Shown here: positions 21,151-31,439 of the stretch, in pieces | Layout: every line of letters begins with the position of its first letter | Numbering within the stretch: position 1 is the first letter of the stretch | Translations under genes and position numbers: made by a program | Notes under the pieces: generated by a model | Databases searched by the model: none | What the model was told of the DNA's origin: nothing | Seen by the model: the letters and a program-made list of their open reading frames with translations, nothing else | NCBI GenBank assembly: GCA_023935145.1 | Contig: CM043698.1 | Location: 79,039,001-79,103,000 of the forward strand | Direction of reading: 5' to 3' | DNA: 64,000 nt | Source: Bretschneidera sinensis | Lineage: Eukaryota; Streptophyta; Magnoliopsida; Brassicales; Akaniaceae

Positions 21151-21446
21151 TACATTGCACAAGGTATTATCCACATAAACGAATTTTAAATAGAAACTAT
21201 GATTTCCTTTTACATATACATTGTTGTGTGTTTGATTGTATGATTGTTTGGTTATAGGAGGGGTAAGAACGAGTTCCACATTGAACAGATTATAGCTTGC
21301 CTGTTTGGTGCACATAAGCTGTTCGACGTAATTCCTGACCGGGTGCGATCGAGCGCAAGGTTGTTGCGATCGAGCGCATAGCCAGTGTGCAATCGAGCGC
21401 ACACCACTGGGATCGATCGCAAATCAGCCAGAAGCCAAGCACCAGC

Positions 21447-22574
21447 ATGTCTCGACCATCTGTTTCCACGTCTGGTGCCTCCAGCAGTCGTGCCTCCTCA
21501 TCCCGGCCCAGCATCGAGCAACGGGAGTTGTTGTTCGAAACGACTTTCGCCATCGACGACATATTCCGGCACATGGATGCCACTCAATGGGCAGTCCAAG
21601 CACTCCGCCTCCGAGGGTTGAAGAGGCTGTTTAAGCCGGTGTGCTCCACTGCCTACTCCCAGCTCGTAGTGCAGTTTTATGAGCATTTATCTTTCGACTG
21701 CAGCAGACCGGGGGTCCTCACCTCTTCAGTTAGGGGCACGCCCATCGAGGTGATCAGTACCGATATTGCCACTGCTCTTCATTGCACGGATGAGTCCTCT
21801 CCGGAGGGCGCTGATATCGAGGAGCAGCCGGAGTCCTTTACCCTGGCCGAGATCATCATGGATATGTGCGTTGGCCAGTATGCCGACAGGCATAACAATG
21901 CGGCCGGTCGATCCAAGCTGCCCCCCAGACTATGGCTCATCGATACGATCCTCCAGTGTAATGTGTGTCCATTGGGGCACAAGACACAGCGGCGAGACCA
22001 GTTTCTTCAGACATTATACGCCTTCCATAGAGGCCACTGGTACTCGATCCCGTCTGTCATTTGGAGCCAGCTGCACAAGTTCTGGGATCATGTACATGAC
22101 CGTCAGACTTCCACGGCCAATGCTTGGGGACTCCCTTTCCCGTTCCTACTCACCTCCATCCTCAAGAAGAAGAGGATTAAGGGGACCCATAGTGACGGGC
22201 CAGTACGAGAGCATCCTATCTTTGGGCGGGCTCAGTGGACACAGAGCATATCACACATGCCACGAGGACCCCCAGTCCCTGCTCCAGCAGCTGAACGAGT
22301 AGAGGAGGATCACATGGAGACCGAGGCCCCTGTCATGAGCCCGGTATGGGAGGAGGACCATTCGGATATGGGACCCACCGAGTCCCAGCACTTCTTAGCT
22401 GAGCTATCCTCCTTCCGAGGTGAGGTCGCTGCTGCCACCACTCTTGTACATCAGCGCATCGACAGTTTGGAGGCACGATTTACACGCCAGGAGGCCATGC
22501 TGCAGGCCATACTTGATCGCCTACCTCCAGCACCTGGTACCTCTCTGACTGCACCACCTGATGATCAACAGTGA
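21447..22574 (+). CDS. ORF2 of element A ('putative plant transposon protein' type)
   Basis: An intact 375-residue frame from the ATG at 21447; the frame is open 60 bases further up, but only from a GTG inside the CGATCG motifs. A Ser-rich start is followed by an alpha/beta-looking domain at about residues 30-255, with LKRLFKPVCSTAYSQLVVQF, VRGTPIEVISTDIATALHC and FHRGHWYSIPSVIWSQLHKF. A Pro/Glu-rich linker and a C-terminal coiled coil at about 315-360 (ELSSFRGEVAAATTLVHQRI) complete it. The core resembles the domain annotated as 'putative plant transposon protein' found downstream of pol in Athila-like elements, the position once called env-like. No transmembrane segment is visible. Function unknown. 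That it stays intact in an element without pol suggests recent selection or very recent copying. Confidence 0.7.
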   Translation: MSRPSVSTSGASSSRASSSRPSIEQRELLFETTFAIDDIFRHMDATQWAVQALRLRGLKRLFKPVCSTAYSQLVVQFYEHLSFDCSRPGVLTSSVRGTPIEVISTDIATALHCTDESSPEGADIEEQPESFTLAEIIMDMCVGQYADRHNNAAGRSKLPPRLWLIDTILQCNVCPLGHKTQRRDQFLQTLYAFHRGHWYSIPSVIWSQLHKFWDHVHDRQTSTANAWGLPFPFLLTSILKKKRIKGTHSDGPVREHPIFGRAQWTQSISHMPRGPPVPAPAAERVEEDHMETEAPVMSPVWEEDHSDMGPTESQHFLAELSSFRGEVAAATTLVHQRIDSLEARFTRQEAMLQAILDRLPPAPGTSLTAPPDDQQ

Positions 22575-23302
22575 GAGAGTACCACGTCTGGCTGAAGACG
22601 TAAAACTTAGCGCTCATGGGAGGCACCCCACAGCATATCTTTTTCATAGTTTATTATTAGTATTTCATAGTTTACTTTTCTATTATTGTTCATTACTTGT
22701 TTTCCTCTTTATGTCTGTTTTTTTTTTCTCTTTTTCTTTCTTTTTCGAGGACAACGTGAGTGCATCAAGTTGAAGTTTGGGGGTGTGCTACGAGCCATGT
22801 CAGCCATCAGTTCTCCATCTCCCAGGTCAGCTCCTTCCATGCTATTCACACATTGGGGACAATGTGCCATTTAAGTTTGGGGGTATGGGGACACATTCAC
22901 ACACTCACTATGTCCCACATTTTTTTTGTTTTGTTTTGTTGTTGTTGTTGTTTTGTTATTATTTTCATAGATAAATGCTTGTTCATTATGTCCAATAAAC
23001 TTTTTATGATCTAAACAAAATGTTATGATTCGACTTCATCAGTAAGCTTAACACTTTGAACATATAGGCCAATAAACAAGTTTTGAACCTAGATCACTGC
23101 CCTTTTGGCATTTAAGAATTCACAAGTTTAACTTGAGCTATCACGAGCACATTAGCACATAGCTGTGTGGGGTATGACATGTTATTTGGATTGGTATGTT
23201 TCTTTTGCTTGACTGTGAACTAGATGACCATTAGATTGACATTTTGGCATATGAAAATAGAAAAGATTGATTCGTACTCAAAAAGAAAAAAAATGCTCCT
23301 AA

Positions 23303-23490
23303 TGATCAATAAAAACAAATTTTCCGCTGAGTAACTAGCCCTCTTGCCTCAGTAAGCATTGAGTGTCACGTCAAAAGGTGGAAAATTCTAAAGTGATCAT
23401 TAAAAAAGGAATTTTTCGCTGAGTAACTGGCCCTCTTGCCTCAGTAAGCATTGAGTGTCACGTCAAAAGGTGGAAAATTCTAAATGGTAG
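23303..23490 (+). repeat. 92-bp direct repeat pair in the element A 3' region
   Basis: Two units share GCTGAGTAACT(A/G)GCCCTC, TTGCCTCAGTAAGCATTGAG and TGTCACGTCAAAAGGTGGAA. CACGTC starts at 23367 and 23459. The pair is also duplicated in the related insertion (about 15220-15400, inverse orientation), so it predates both copies. Confidence 0.85.
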
Positions 23491-24002
23491 CATAAAAATC
23501 AGTTAGTTTCGTAGCCTTGTTGACTCGAGCTAGTAAGTCCTTAGGGGTGTCTTTACACCTAATGCCCTAAAACCATCTGGTTTGGGAGTCATTGGCCAAA
23601 CGTTCGTTACACGAGTCATCAAGAAAGCTTAAGGGAACTAACTTGGCAAAAATCTCGCAAATAAAAGTCTATGCCATATTTGTTGACTCTAAATAGGAAG
23701 TTTGGTGAATCTTGAGTTATCGAAACACTACCTGTTTGAATTTCTTGAAAACCCAACCTTTTATGTGCTGATCACCACACACCAAAGTCAAACTTGTGAT
23801 ATCTTAAAATACCTAGTGAATATGATTTACGTTCAAAACTCTTATTCATTGCAGATATATGTTTACACTTGTTAAGCTTGCTCATGAATGCGCATCATTG
23901 TTTTGTGTAAAATCTAGATTTTTATCGACACTATGAACATTGGATTTATCTATATTTCTGTTTTAGTTTTTAATTTAGTATTGCTAAGGGACTAGCAATA
24001 TG

Positions 24003-24016
24003 TAAGTTTGGGGGTG
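24003..24016 (+). other. Polypurine tract of element A
   Basis: TAAGTTTGGGGGTG directly precedes the TG of the 3' LTR. Plus-strand DNA synthesis is primed from such tracts and their 3' end sets the LTR 5' end. The last 12 bases are copied exactly at 22774-22785. Confidence 0.8.
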
Positions 24017-25358
24017 TGATAGACGCTTAAATATACATATTTAAGCCCCCTTATTTACACTTGTTAGATCCTTTATTACATTAATTTGGTATCTTTTACT
24101 CCATTTGTGTGTTTTACATGTTTTTATAGGGTCTTGGAGAAAAAGAAGCAATTTTGGCACTTTAAGGAAGAAATCTAGAAGCCCTGGAGCACTTTCTGGA
24201 CAAAGTGCGATCGAGCGCACATGCAGTGCGATCGAGCGCACATATGATCATGCGCACACAGCTAGGATCGAGCGCAACTTGCGATCGAGCGCAAGGCCAC
24301 ATGCGATCGAGCGCAAAGATACGGGCGTGAACAGTAAACTGCAGAACCTTATTTTGGAAAATACAAGATTTTCGTTTTAGGAAAGTTTAGGACTCATGGG
24401 TCTATTAGGACTTCTCAAAGACCTATAAATACACTTGTAACTCACAGACAAAAGGACACCTTAGATAGAAAACACTTTTCTCTTTTCTTTTACTTGGAGT
24501 AGAGAGCTTGGGAGAGAATTGACGCCTCTTCTCTCGGGTTTATTCTTCTCCCTTATGTTTAGTTTAATTATGTTTACTTCAGTTAGTATGTGTAACTAAC
24601 TCTCTTAGTAGGGCTTGGTTGAAGCTCTAATTATGTTTACTCAATAAATTTAGTATTGGCGCCTTTGCGATATTTATGTTGTGTTGCTTAAACTTGATTA
24701 ATACCTGTTTTTATTTAAATTCCTCATATGTATATGTCTGATCAATATGTGCATGTGGTATGGACTTGTTAGTTAGATCAATTTGGATGACCGAGTCCTG
24801 GGTCTAACATTAGTAACAAGGGATATCTTATCCGGATACCCGGGTTAATCAACATGGGAAACCAGGAGTAGATACCATGCCCTAGGTCTCATGTGGTTGT
24901 CGATTTCCATAGTACTTATGTTTTCTTAAGGAACAACTCAAGCAGATACCATGCTGAATCCCTTAAGGAAGAAAAGAGTTAGAGTAGATACCATGCCTAA
25001 CTCGTTGCTTAGGGAAATTAATAGCTTAAGGAGTAGATACCATGCCCTTAGGTTGGCAACCAGTAGGTATACATGGCATGAATAAAGCATTGGCATACTG
25101 TTATATTGGGGTAGCATAATTAGTGGTGGATATCAAGTCCCTACGCCTTTATCCTTAGTATTTTATCTTTATTATTTCTCAACGCTTTTATTATTTCTAT
25201 CTTTTTATATTGCAAATATAATTCTAAATTGAACTTTACCAATCCCTGTGGAGATGATCTTGCATTCGCACACTATACTACACTGTTGACCTTGTGCACT
25301 TGCAAGTAAAACAAGTGCGATTATTTACTTATTTATTTAGGTGGATAAACGCACAACA
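24017..25358 (+). repeat. 3' LTR of element A
   Basis: 1342 bp, same length as the 5' LTR, with about a dozen substitutions between them by eye (roughly 0.9%). Terminal TG..CA and all motifs are conserved. Confidence 0.95.
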
Positions 25359-25557
25359 AACATTCATGTCCCAGATTTTTTTAAAAACTTTTTTTTCTTT
25401 TTCCTTTTCTTATATACTGGTTATGAATTTTTCTTTTTTTAGAATTGTTTTATTCAAATAATAATAAACATTTCACATATATTTTATTTTAATTCCATAT
25501 CATATTTATTAAACTACTTCTTTACCCTTACTTTATAAATACAGGTATTACAAATGA

Positions 25558-26690
25558 TAATCTGAGTTGTTTTAGGCTTTGATCTCATAAGAGTATTGGT
25601 TTATTTGTTTCTATTCAATGTCCCTGTTCTTGTTTTGTTATTAGTCTAATGTTCATTTCTTTGCTTCACAGTTATGCTTCCTAGTTTAACTGGAGTTTTA
25701 AAGGCAGCAAAGGTGACCAAGAATAGAAAGAGAGTTTCCAGGGCTGATGATGAAGATTAAGGCACTAAGAAGAGGAGACAAAGGCTCTAGAGATTCCTGG
25801 GTTTGGTGGTGCTAGTCTATTCTTAGTTAGGGTCCTTTCTACTAGGGTCTCAGATAAGGTGCCTCCCCTTTCTTTAGACTTAACTATTCTAAGGCTTGAG
25901 TCCCCTTTGGTCGGGGCTTCAAGGAATGACCCCTTCCACCCTAACTAGTTTGTGAAGGTCGGGGATTCTATCCTAGGAAACCCGTGGGTGGATTAGGAGC
26001 ACTTAGTACAGGGCATCTCACTTAAGGATAAGTTGGAGCTAGTTGTTGAGGCTCCAAAGAGTTTGGTCTGTATGGCCGAGGAGTTGATCTTGAAGGTATA
26101 TCTCTTTCTTGTTGTCCTTTGAATTTTTATTCTAAATTTTTTCCTTAAATGTTCTGACTAAGTTATCGATTTTCTTCCTCAGGCCAGCATCAATGCAGGG
26201 ATGCTGACACAATGCTTTGTTAACGATAGCAAGCAACTTGAGAAGCACACTGCCTTAGTTGTTTAGCTCGATTCTACTCTTTCGGCTAAGGATGATAAGG
26301 TGGTTATCCTAAGTGTCAAGCTGGAGAGCTCTAGGGATACTATTGAGGACATGGAAGTTACCCTTAATAAAGCCTAGAATGAGGCAATGATGGAGTACCA
26401 GGCCTCTGATGGGATGAAGGTGGAGCTAGAGGCAATTAAGGCTAAGGCCCTTCGTAAGTACAAGACATTTCCTGAGTTTGAGAAGTTCCTAACTGATGAG
26501 GTCCAGAAATACTACCTTGATGGCTTTGAAGGGCAAGATGGCCTAGGCTTACCACAACCTTGACCTGATTGAGGTCGAGATCTCTGAAGACGAGACTACC
26601 CTAGCTGGTTATGCTCTAGGGATTGAGACTGGAGAGGAGGTCGAGATCCAACGTAGGGATGATAGGGAATTGCTTTTCTTTTGTTTTACA
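25558..26690 (+). pseudogene. Antisense ORF of element C, second part
   Basis: Continuation of the gene cut at 9112. After a possible intron ending in TTGCTTCACAG near 25672, the frame reads LPSLTGVLKAAKVTKNRKRV. Near 26097-26182 a GTATAT..CTCAG segment resembles another intron. The next part reads ASINAGMLTQCF, then a charged coiled-coil-like stretch (LESSRDTIEDMEVTLNKA, EYQASDGMKVELEAIKAKAL) and FEKFLTDEVQKYYLDGFEG. In-frame stops are scattered throughout. The downstream coiled coil fits what is typical for antisense ORFs of Tat elements. Confidence 0.65.
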
Positions 26691-27224
26691 TTAATTTTGT
26701 ATATGGCTGGTGCCACCCACATGTACTTAATCTTTTTAACTTAATGAAAATAGTCCTCTTTTTTATTTAAGTACTTGTGTAGCCTTTCTTTCTTTTTGTT
26801 AATACTTTGCATGTGAATGTTTTGTTTGAAGAATAACTGGGGATGGGAGTGCTACCCTCAAATTTTGATATGCAAAATATCAAATGATGAAAAACACTCG
26901 GGGTATTATCCTCGAACTCTGATTTAAAAAATTATTGAGGATAGTAAACACTCGAGATGTTATCCAAGAACTTTGACATAGAAAATAGTCGAGGATTTCG
27001 AGGATGGTAAATACTCAGGGTGTTATCCTCAATTTTTTATCGTGAGGATAGGCTCTTGTGACTCTTAGGATTTTGGTGCGTCAAAGGTTGATAGATTTTA
27101 TTGCACCATCGGCTAGTGGCTTTTTTATGCATGCTTTTTGACGGAGAACTAAAAAAGAATTGCTTTACTGATATAAAATGCTAAAATTAAAAAAATAAGC
27201 AAATGTCTAAAAGCAAAAGTATTA
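26691..27224. repeat. Spacer of element C with a diverged tandem repeat of about 60 bp
   Basis: Between the ends of the antisense ORF and the integrase. At about 26835-27050 four diverged units share ACTCGGGGTGTTATCCTCGA and TTTGATATAGAAAATATCGA. This is a third, independent repeat expansion in the same element. Confidence 0.6.
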
Positions 27225-28260
27225 CTAATAGAATTTGCAGAGATTCTTAGCATTCCGAGTCTGAGGTATTGGATTTCCATTAAGATCTTTAAGTTTAAAT
27301 ATACTGGTTCAAAAAATTCTCCTGATGCGGTAAGAACCTTCCTAGTTTGGGAAGAGTTTTCTTATTTCTTGTGGATGGGAGACCTTCTTCTTCTTGAGCA
27401 TTAAGTCATTGAGCCTGAATTCCCTGTCTCTGATCCGAAAGTTGTAATATTGAGCCACTCTCTAGAGATAAGTGGCGGGTCTAATTTGAGCTTTGTCCTT
27501 GGCTTCATTGATCAAGTTGATGTTCATCCTAAGGGCTTCTTCGTTGTTCTTAGGGTTGAAGTATTGCACCTGTAATGATGGAGTTCTGATCTTGAGAAGG
27601 ATGAATGTTTCAGATCCATAGGCCATAAAGAATGGTGTTTCATCGGTGAAGGTTAGAGTAGTCGTCTGGTAGGCCTAGAGGACATTGGATAGTTGCTTGA
27701 GCTACTGTTTACTGGCATTTTCTAATCTTTTCTTAATCTCTTTTAGAAGAGTTTTGTTAGCAAATTCTGCCTATCCATTTGCTTAGGGATAACCTATCAA
27801 GGTCAACTGGTGCTCGATTTCAAGATCTTGGCAGAAAGGCTTGAATCAAGAGCTATCAAACTGCTTGCCATTATCAGTAACATGAATTTTTGATGTCCTA
27901 AACCTGCATGCAATGAACTTCCAAACGAACTTTTGTGTTTGATAGTTGGTGATTTTCATGAGTGGTTCAGCTTCTATCAACTTAGAGAAGTAGTGGATGG
28001 CTATTATCAAATATTTCCTCTATCTTGGAGTTTTAGGGAAAGATTGGAGGTGTCCATACACCATATGGTGAAGGGAAAGGGGTTCGCGATTGATGTTAGT
28101 GGATTGGAAGGCCGGTGCGATATCAGAACATGTTCTTGACATCTCTTGCACTTTTTGACCATGTTAGTACTTTCTTGTAACATCTTGGGACAATAGTATC
28201 CGTGCCAAAAGATCTTGTAAGCTAGTGCCCTGCCCCTCAGGTGATTCCCACATACGTTTT
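27225..28260 (-). pseudogene. Integrase remnant of element C
   Basis: On the minus strand the order is a zinc-binding remnant (VKKCKRCQEHVLISHRP), the catalytic-core start (IWCMDTSNLSLK, a decayed form of WGMDILGP), then IAIHYFSKLIEAEPLMKITN and FVWKFIACRF, and a C-terminal part (YFNPKNNEEALRMNINLINE, VAQYYNFRIRDREFRLNDLM). Frameshifts and stops break every section. Integrase joins the cDNA to host DNA; this copy cannot work. Confidence 0.8.
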
Positions 28261-28559
28261 TGTTGACCTTTCAGAAGGGGACCGAGGCATTTAATGTAAG
28301 GAGTAGTAAGTCCCTTCTTGTATAGTTAGCCTTTAATGATGGTGAATTGTGAGAAGCGGGAGATAATTTTCTTTACTTCATTTCTTTGCTTGGGAATTTT
28401 TCTATCCAGTAGGTATTAGATGATCGGGTAAATCTAAGCTTGTTCTTTGACAATTGGCATGACTGGCTGCTCATCTGTGCTAGGCACAATGAGGGTCTCT
28501 AGATACACGGTCTGAGTGAGGTCTGATTTTCTAGAGGCAAGTCGAGTTAGAGCATCTGC

Positions 28560-29060
28560 CTTGGAATTCTATGCTTGAGGCACTTGAGAGATTTAAAATA
28601 GCTTGAAGTTTGTGGCTAATTCTCGAGTTTTTTCTAGACACTTGATGATTTTTACTCCTCTTGCCTCACACTCGTTCGTCATCTAATTTACCACTAGTTG
28701 GGAGTCGTTGTGGACTTTTAGGGCTTGGGTAGATAATTTCTTTGCTAGCTTCATCCTCACTACCAAAGCCTTGTACTCTACCTCATTGTTAGAGGCTTTG
28801 AACTTGAACCTTAGATCATTTTTTACTGTGAAGACTTCAGAGCTAGTATGGATAAGTTTAGCTCTATTGCCAAAGTTGTTAGAGGACCTATCGATGAAGA
28901 ATGTCCAAACGAGTATCTGCTCAATGTCCTTGGACTCGTGCCTCTTAGAGAGCTCTTCAGGAAATGTATTCATGACAATAAAACCAGCCAATGGTAGGGC
29001 CTTGATGGTTGTTCGAGACTTATAACGGATGTCTAACTCTCATAGTTCGATGGATCATTT
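28560..29060 (-). pseudogene. RNase H domain of element C
   Basis: The frame 28683-28991 encodes WTFFIDRSSNN, LRFKFKASNNEVEYKALVVR and MKLAKKLSTQALKVHNDSQL. These are the landmarks of the RNase H domain of Ty3/gypsy polyproteins. The first catalytic Asp (FIDRSS) and the Glu in NNEVEYKAL are kept. The reading continues after a stop with NECEARGVKIIKCLEKT and a KADALTRLASRK linker towards the integrase. Confidence 0.85.
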
Positions 29061-29259
29061 CACTGGTCTTCCGAAGATGTTTGGCTTGTGAACTACTTGC
29101 CTTAGCGGTTGGTCAATGAGGATCACGATGGTATGAGATTGGAAGGATGGTTATAACTTTCTAGTTGTAATGAGAACGACAGAAGCTAGTTTTTCAATCG
29201 GAAGGCACCGAGTTTTCGCGTCATGGAGAACTCTACTAACATAGAAGATAAGTCTTTGG

Positions 29260-30110
29260 GCCCTACTATCTTCTTAGATTAACATAGATAAAATGGGCTC
29301 TAGGCTCACAACAATGTAAATGAACAACTCCTCTCCCTCAATAGGCTTGGTTAGGACAGGTGGTGAGCTAAGGTAGTCTTTAAGTTCTTTAAAAGCTACT
29401 TGAAATTCTTCAGTCCATGCAAAATCCTTAGCTTTTCTTAGTGCCTTAAAAAAGAGCAGACATTTTTCAGTGTATTTAGATATGAAGTGGCTCAGAGTAG
29501 TGATGTGCCCTATTAGTCGTTGGACTTCTTTGACATTCCAAAGATGGTTCATGTCCAGGATTGTCTTGATCTTCTTTAAGTTGGCTTCTATTCTGCACTG
29601 GGTGACCATGAACCCAATAAACTTGTCTGAGGTGACTTCAAAGGCGCATTTTCATGGGTTGAACTTCATCTGATTCTACTTAAGTATTCCAAAGGCTTCT
29701 TTAAAGTCAAATATATGGTTTTTTTTTTTTTACTTCATGCTCTTGATGAGCATGTCATCGATGTATACTTCCATATTCTTTCCAATTTTCTCTTTGAAAA
29801 GTCTATTGACAAGCCTTTAGTAGGTTGCCCTTACATTTTTCAGCTCGACAGGCATTTCCTTGTAATAGTAGAGGCCCTGATCAGTGATGAAGGTAGTCTT
29901 TGACTGGTCCATCTCATGCATAAGAATTTGATTGTACCCTAAATATAGGTGCATGAAGGTAAGTAATTCATACCTTAAAGTGGCATCAACTAGTTGGTCT
30001 ATCTTTGGTAGAAGGAAGCAGTCTTTTGGGCATTCTTTGTTAAGCTGAGTGAAGTCTATAGATATCCTCCCTTTCTTTACCATGACCATATTGGCAACCT
30101 AATCTGGGTA
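29260..30110 (-). pseudogene. Reverse transcriptase of element C
   Basis: Frame 29817-30089 encodes the fingers and palm: SIDFTQLNKECPKDCFLLPK, LTFMHLYLGYNQILMHEMDQ and FITDQGLYYYKEMP. Between frames, near 29740-29780, the minus strand reads MEVYIDDMLIKSMK, so the catalytic YxDD is intact. Frame 29274-29609 encodes the thumb and connection (VQRLIGHITTLSHFISKYTE, FAWTEEFQVAFKELKDYLSS). The wording matches Tat-lineage RTs. Frameshifts make it non-functional. Confidence 0.88.
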
Positions 30111-30297
30111 GTGCGCCTCCTAGATAAAGTTGGTGGCGAAGAGCTTGTCAACTTCTTCCTCGATTGCTTTTTATCGCTCAAAGGCGAATGCCTTTCTTTT
30201 GAACCACTAGCAGGTGGTTTGGGTCAACGTTTAGCCTATGGTTGATAATCTGTGGATCAATTTCAGCCATGTTTGAGGTCAACTAGATAAAAATGTC

Positions 30298-31100
30298 TTA
30301 GTTTTCCCGAAGGGAATGCACTAGAGAAATTCTGAGATCTTTAGGTAAACAGGACCCAATCTGCACAATCTTACGATTTTTTTCCTTGCTTTGGGGGACA
30401 ATGACTAACTCTTCAACAGGTTGGCCTCTTGGAGCTTTGAGTTCGTTTATCAGGTCTTCAACAATGACTAACTCCTCAACGGGTTGGCCCCTTAGAGGTT
30501 TGAGTTCATTTTTTAGGTCTTCAATCTTGAAAGGCAAGGTCTCAGATTTTTTATGTCCCTTTATGGAGTTGAGGTAGTAGGACCAAGAAGTCATCTGGTT
30601 TCTTCGAACTTCCTCGGTCCCATTCTTGGTAGGGAACTTGATATTCAGATGGTATGTGGAGACGACAGCCTTCGTGGAGTTTTGATTAGTCTTTCGAAGA
30701 TAGCATTGTAGGAGGATGAATGCTTAATGACCAAGAAGGTGATCATGACAGTGGTTTGCTAAGGAGCTGAGCCCGTAGTAACAGGCACTGTCTTTAGGGA
30801 GTATTGGCTCTCTCGAAATTTCATAGAGTAGAGATACCACCGGCATGAGCCGATCATCACTAAGCTTCATCTTTTGAAAGGTGTTGTAATATAAAATGTC
30901 GGACGAACTTCCATTGTTGACTAAGATCCTTTTCTACATTGTAGTTTTCTATCAGTAAGGTGACGACCATGGTGTCATGATGTGGGGTTTGTAGCCTTAC
31001 TAAGTCATTGTTAGTGAAGTAAATTATTTAGTCGATTATTGTTTTTTTGCTAGGCCCGCTGATAGAAGCGACTGATCTAGCATAGGCATTCTTTGCTTAT
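30298..31100 (-). pseudogene. Protease region of element C
   Basis: Minus-strand reading near 30890-30930 gives ILVNNGSSSDILYY, the retropepsin-like active site of Tat elements, where the usual VDNGSS has lost its Asp (D to N). Then come FQKMKLSDDRLMPV and, after frame changes, KAVVSTYHLNIKFPT, a conserved stretch just before RT. A 98-residue frame at 30298-30594 encodes the linker with a repeated LRGQPVEELVIV / PRGQPVEELVIV block. Dead. Confidence 0.7.
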
Positions 31101-31439
31101 AACGAATGCCCTTCAACTGCCAAGCCTCCGAAAATGGTTTTGATGGTGTCGACTATGGTGGTTTGATTTTCCCTATTAACTTGCTGGCACCTGTTACCAT
31201 GTGCATTTCTTCTCGGACTTTGCATGAGACTTTGCCTAGGACTTCACTTAGGGTTTTGCCTAGGGATATTTCTAGGACTTCACCTAAGGGCTTGTTCAAG
31301 GCTGCGGTTTGGGATTCGTCTAGGAATATGCCAAGGGCTTCTTTTTGATCGTTCCCATTCATCTTTCAGAAATATAAGAGCCCAAGTGTATTCTTTCAAA
31401 TATCCTCGGTAGATAAGTGACTCTTATCTAATTATTGAA

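Larger units (their letters stand above)
22575..24016 (+). other. 3' non-coding region of element A
   Basis: 1.4 kb without a convincing ORF. It holds two internal polypurine-like copies (AGTTTGGGGGTG at 22774-22785 and AAGTTTGGGGGTATG at about 22875) and a 92-bp direct repeat pair (23303-23490). This region is also the source of the homology in the 1336-bp insertion at 14515-15850. Confidence 0.8.
16433..25363 (+). mobile_element. Element A: complete non-autonomous Ty3/gypsy element, AACAT duplication
   Basis: The 8921-bp body spans 16438-25358 with AACAT at 16433-16437 and 25359-25363. It has two 1342-bp LTRs differing at about a dozen sites by eye, a tRNA-Asp-type primer site (17786-17803), a gag-protease ORF (18049-20571), a second ORF (21447-22574), a long 3' non-coding region and a polypurine tract at the 3' LTR. 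No RT, RNase H or integrase is present in any frame. The primer site, the gag-pro type and the second ORF suggest an Athila-like origin. It must depend on a partner for reverse transcription and integration. The near-identical LTRs point to a recent insertion, the youngest datable event in the nest. Confidence 0.93.
13261..25552 (-). repeat. 5' LTR of element B, interrupted twice
   Basis: LTR segments are 13261-14514, 15851-16437 and 25359-25552. Removing the 1336-bp insertion, element A and one copy of each target duplication leaves about 2025 bp, close to the 2005-bp solo LTR at 4718-6722. Homology to the solo LTR resumes cleanly across both insertion sites. Confidence 0.9.
9108..25557 (-). 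mobile_element. Element B: deleted chromovirus-like Ty3/gypsy copy with AATGA duplication
   Basis: Element body 9113-25552, flanked by AATGA at 9108-9112 and 25553-25557. On the minus strand the order is 5' LTR (13261-25552, heavily interrupted), a tRNA-iMet primer site (13245-13256), gag, protease, N-terminal RT, then an abrupt junction near 10008 into a truncated 3' LTR. The RT catalytic core, RNase H, integrase and the first half of the 3' LTR are gone. The LTR termini TGTAATACC and GGTCATTACA form a short inverted repeat. Motif wording ([20 protein letters not shown]) fits chromoviruses, perhaps Tekay/Del; the lineage cannot be fixed without the integrase chromodomain. Confidence 0.9.

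Noticed and set aside
20728..21189. Arg/Ser-rich and His/Thr/Pro-rich ORFs upstream of ORF2
   Set aside because: They translate the CGATCG repeat cluster and the G-poor leader; composition explains the lack of stops.
21387..21446. ORF2 start upstream at 21387
   Set aside because: The first codon is GTG and the stretch is CGATCG-motif sequence; the ATG at 21447 is the first plausible start.
21766..22302. 178-residue ORF in another frame of ORF2
   Set aside because: Shadow of ORF2; Arg/Ser-rich with no recognisable motif.
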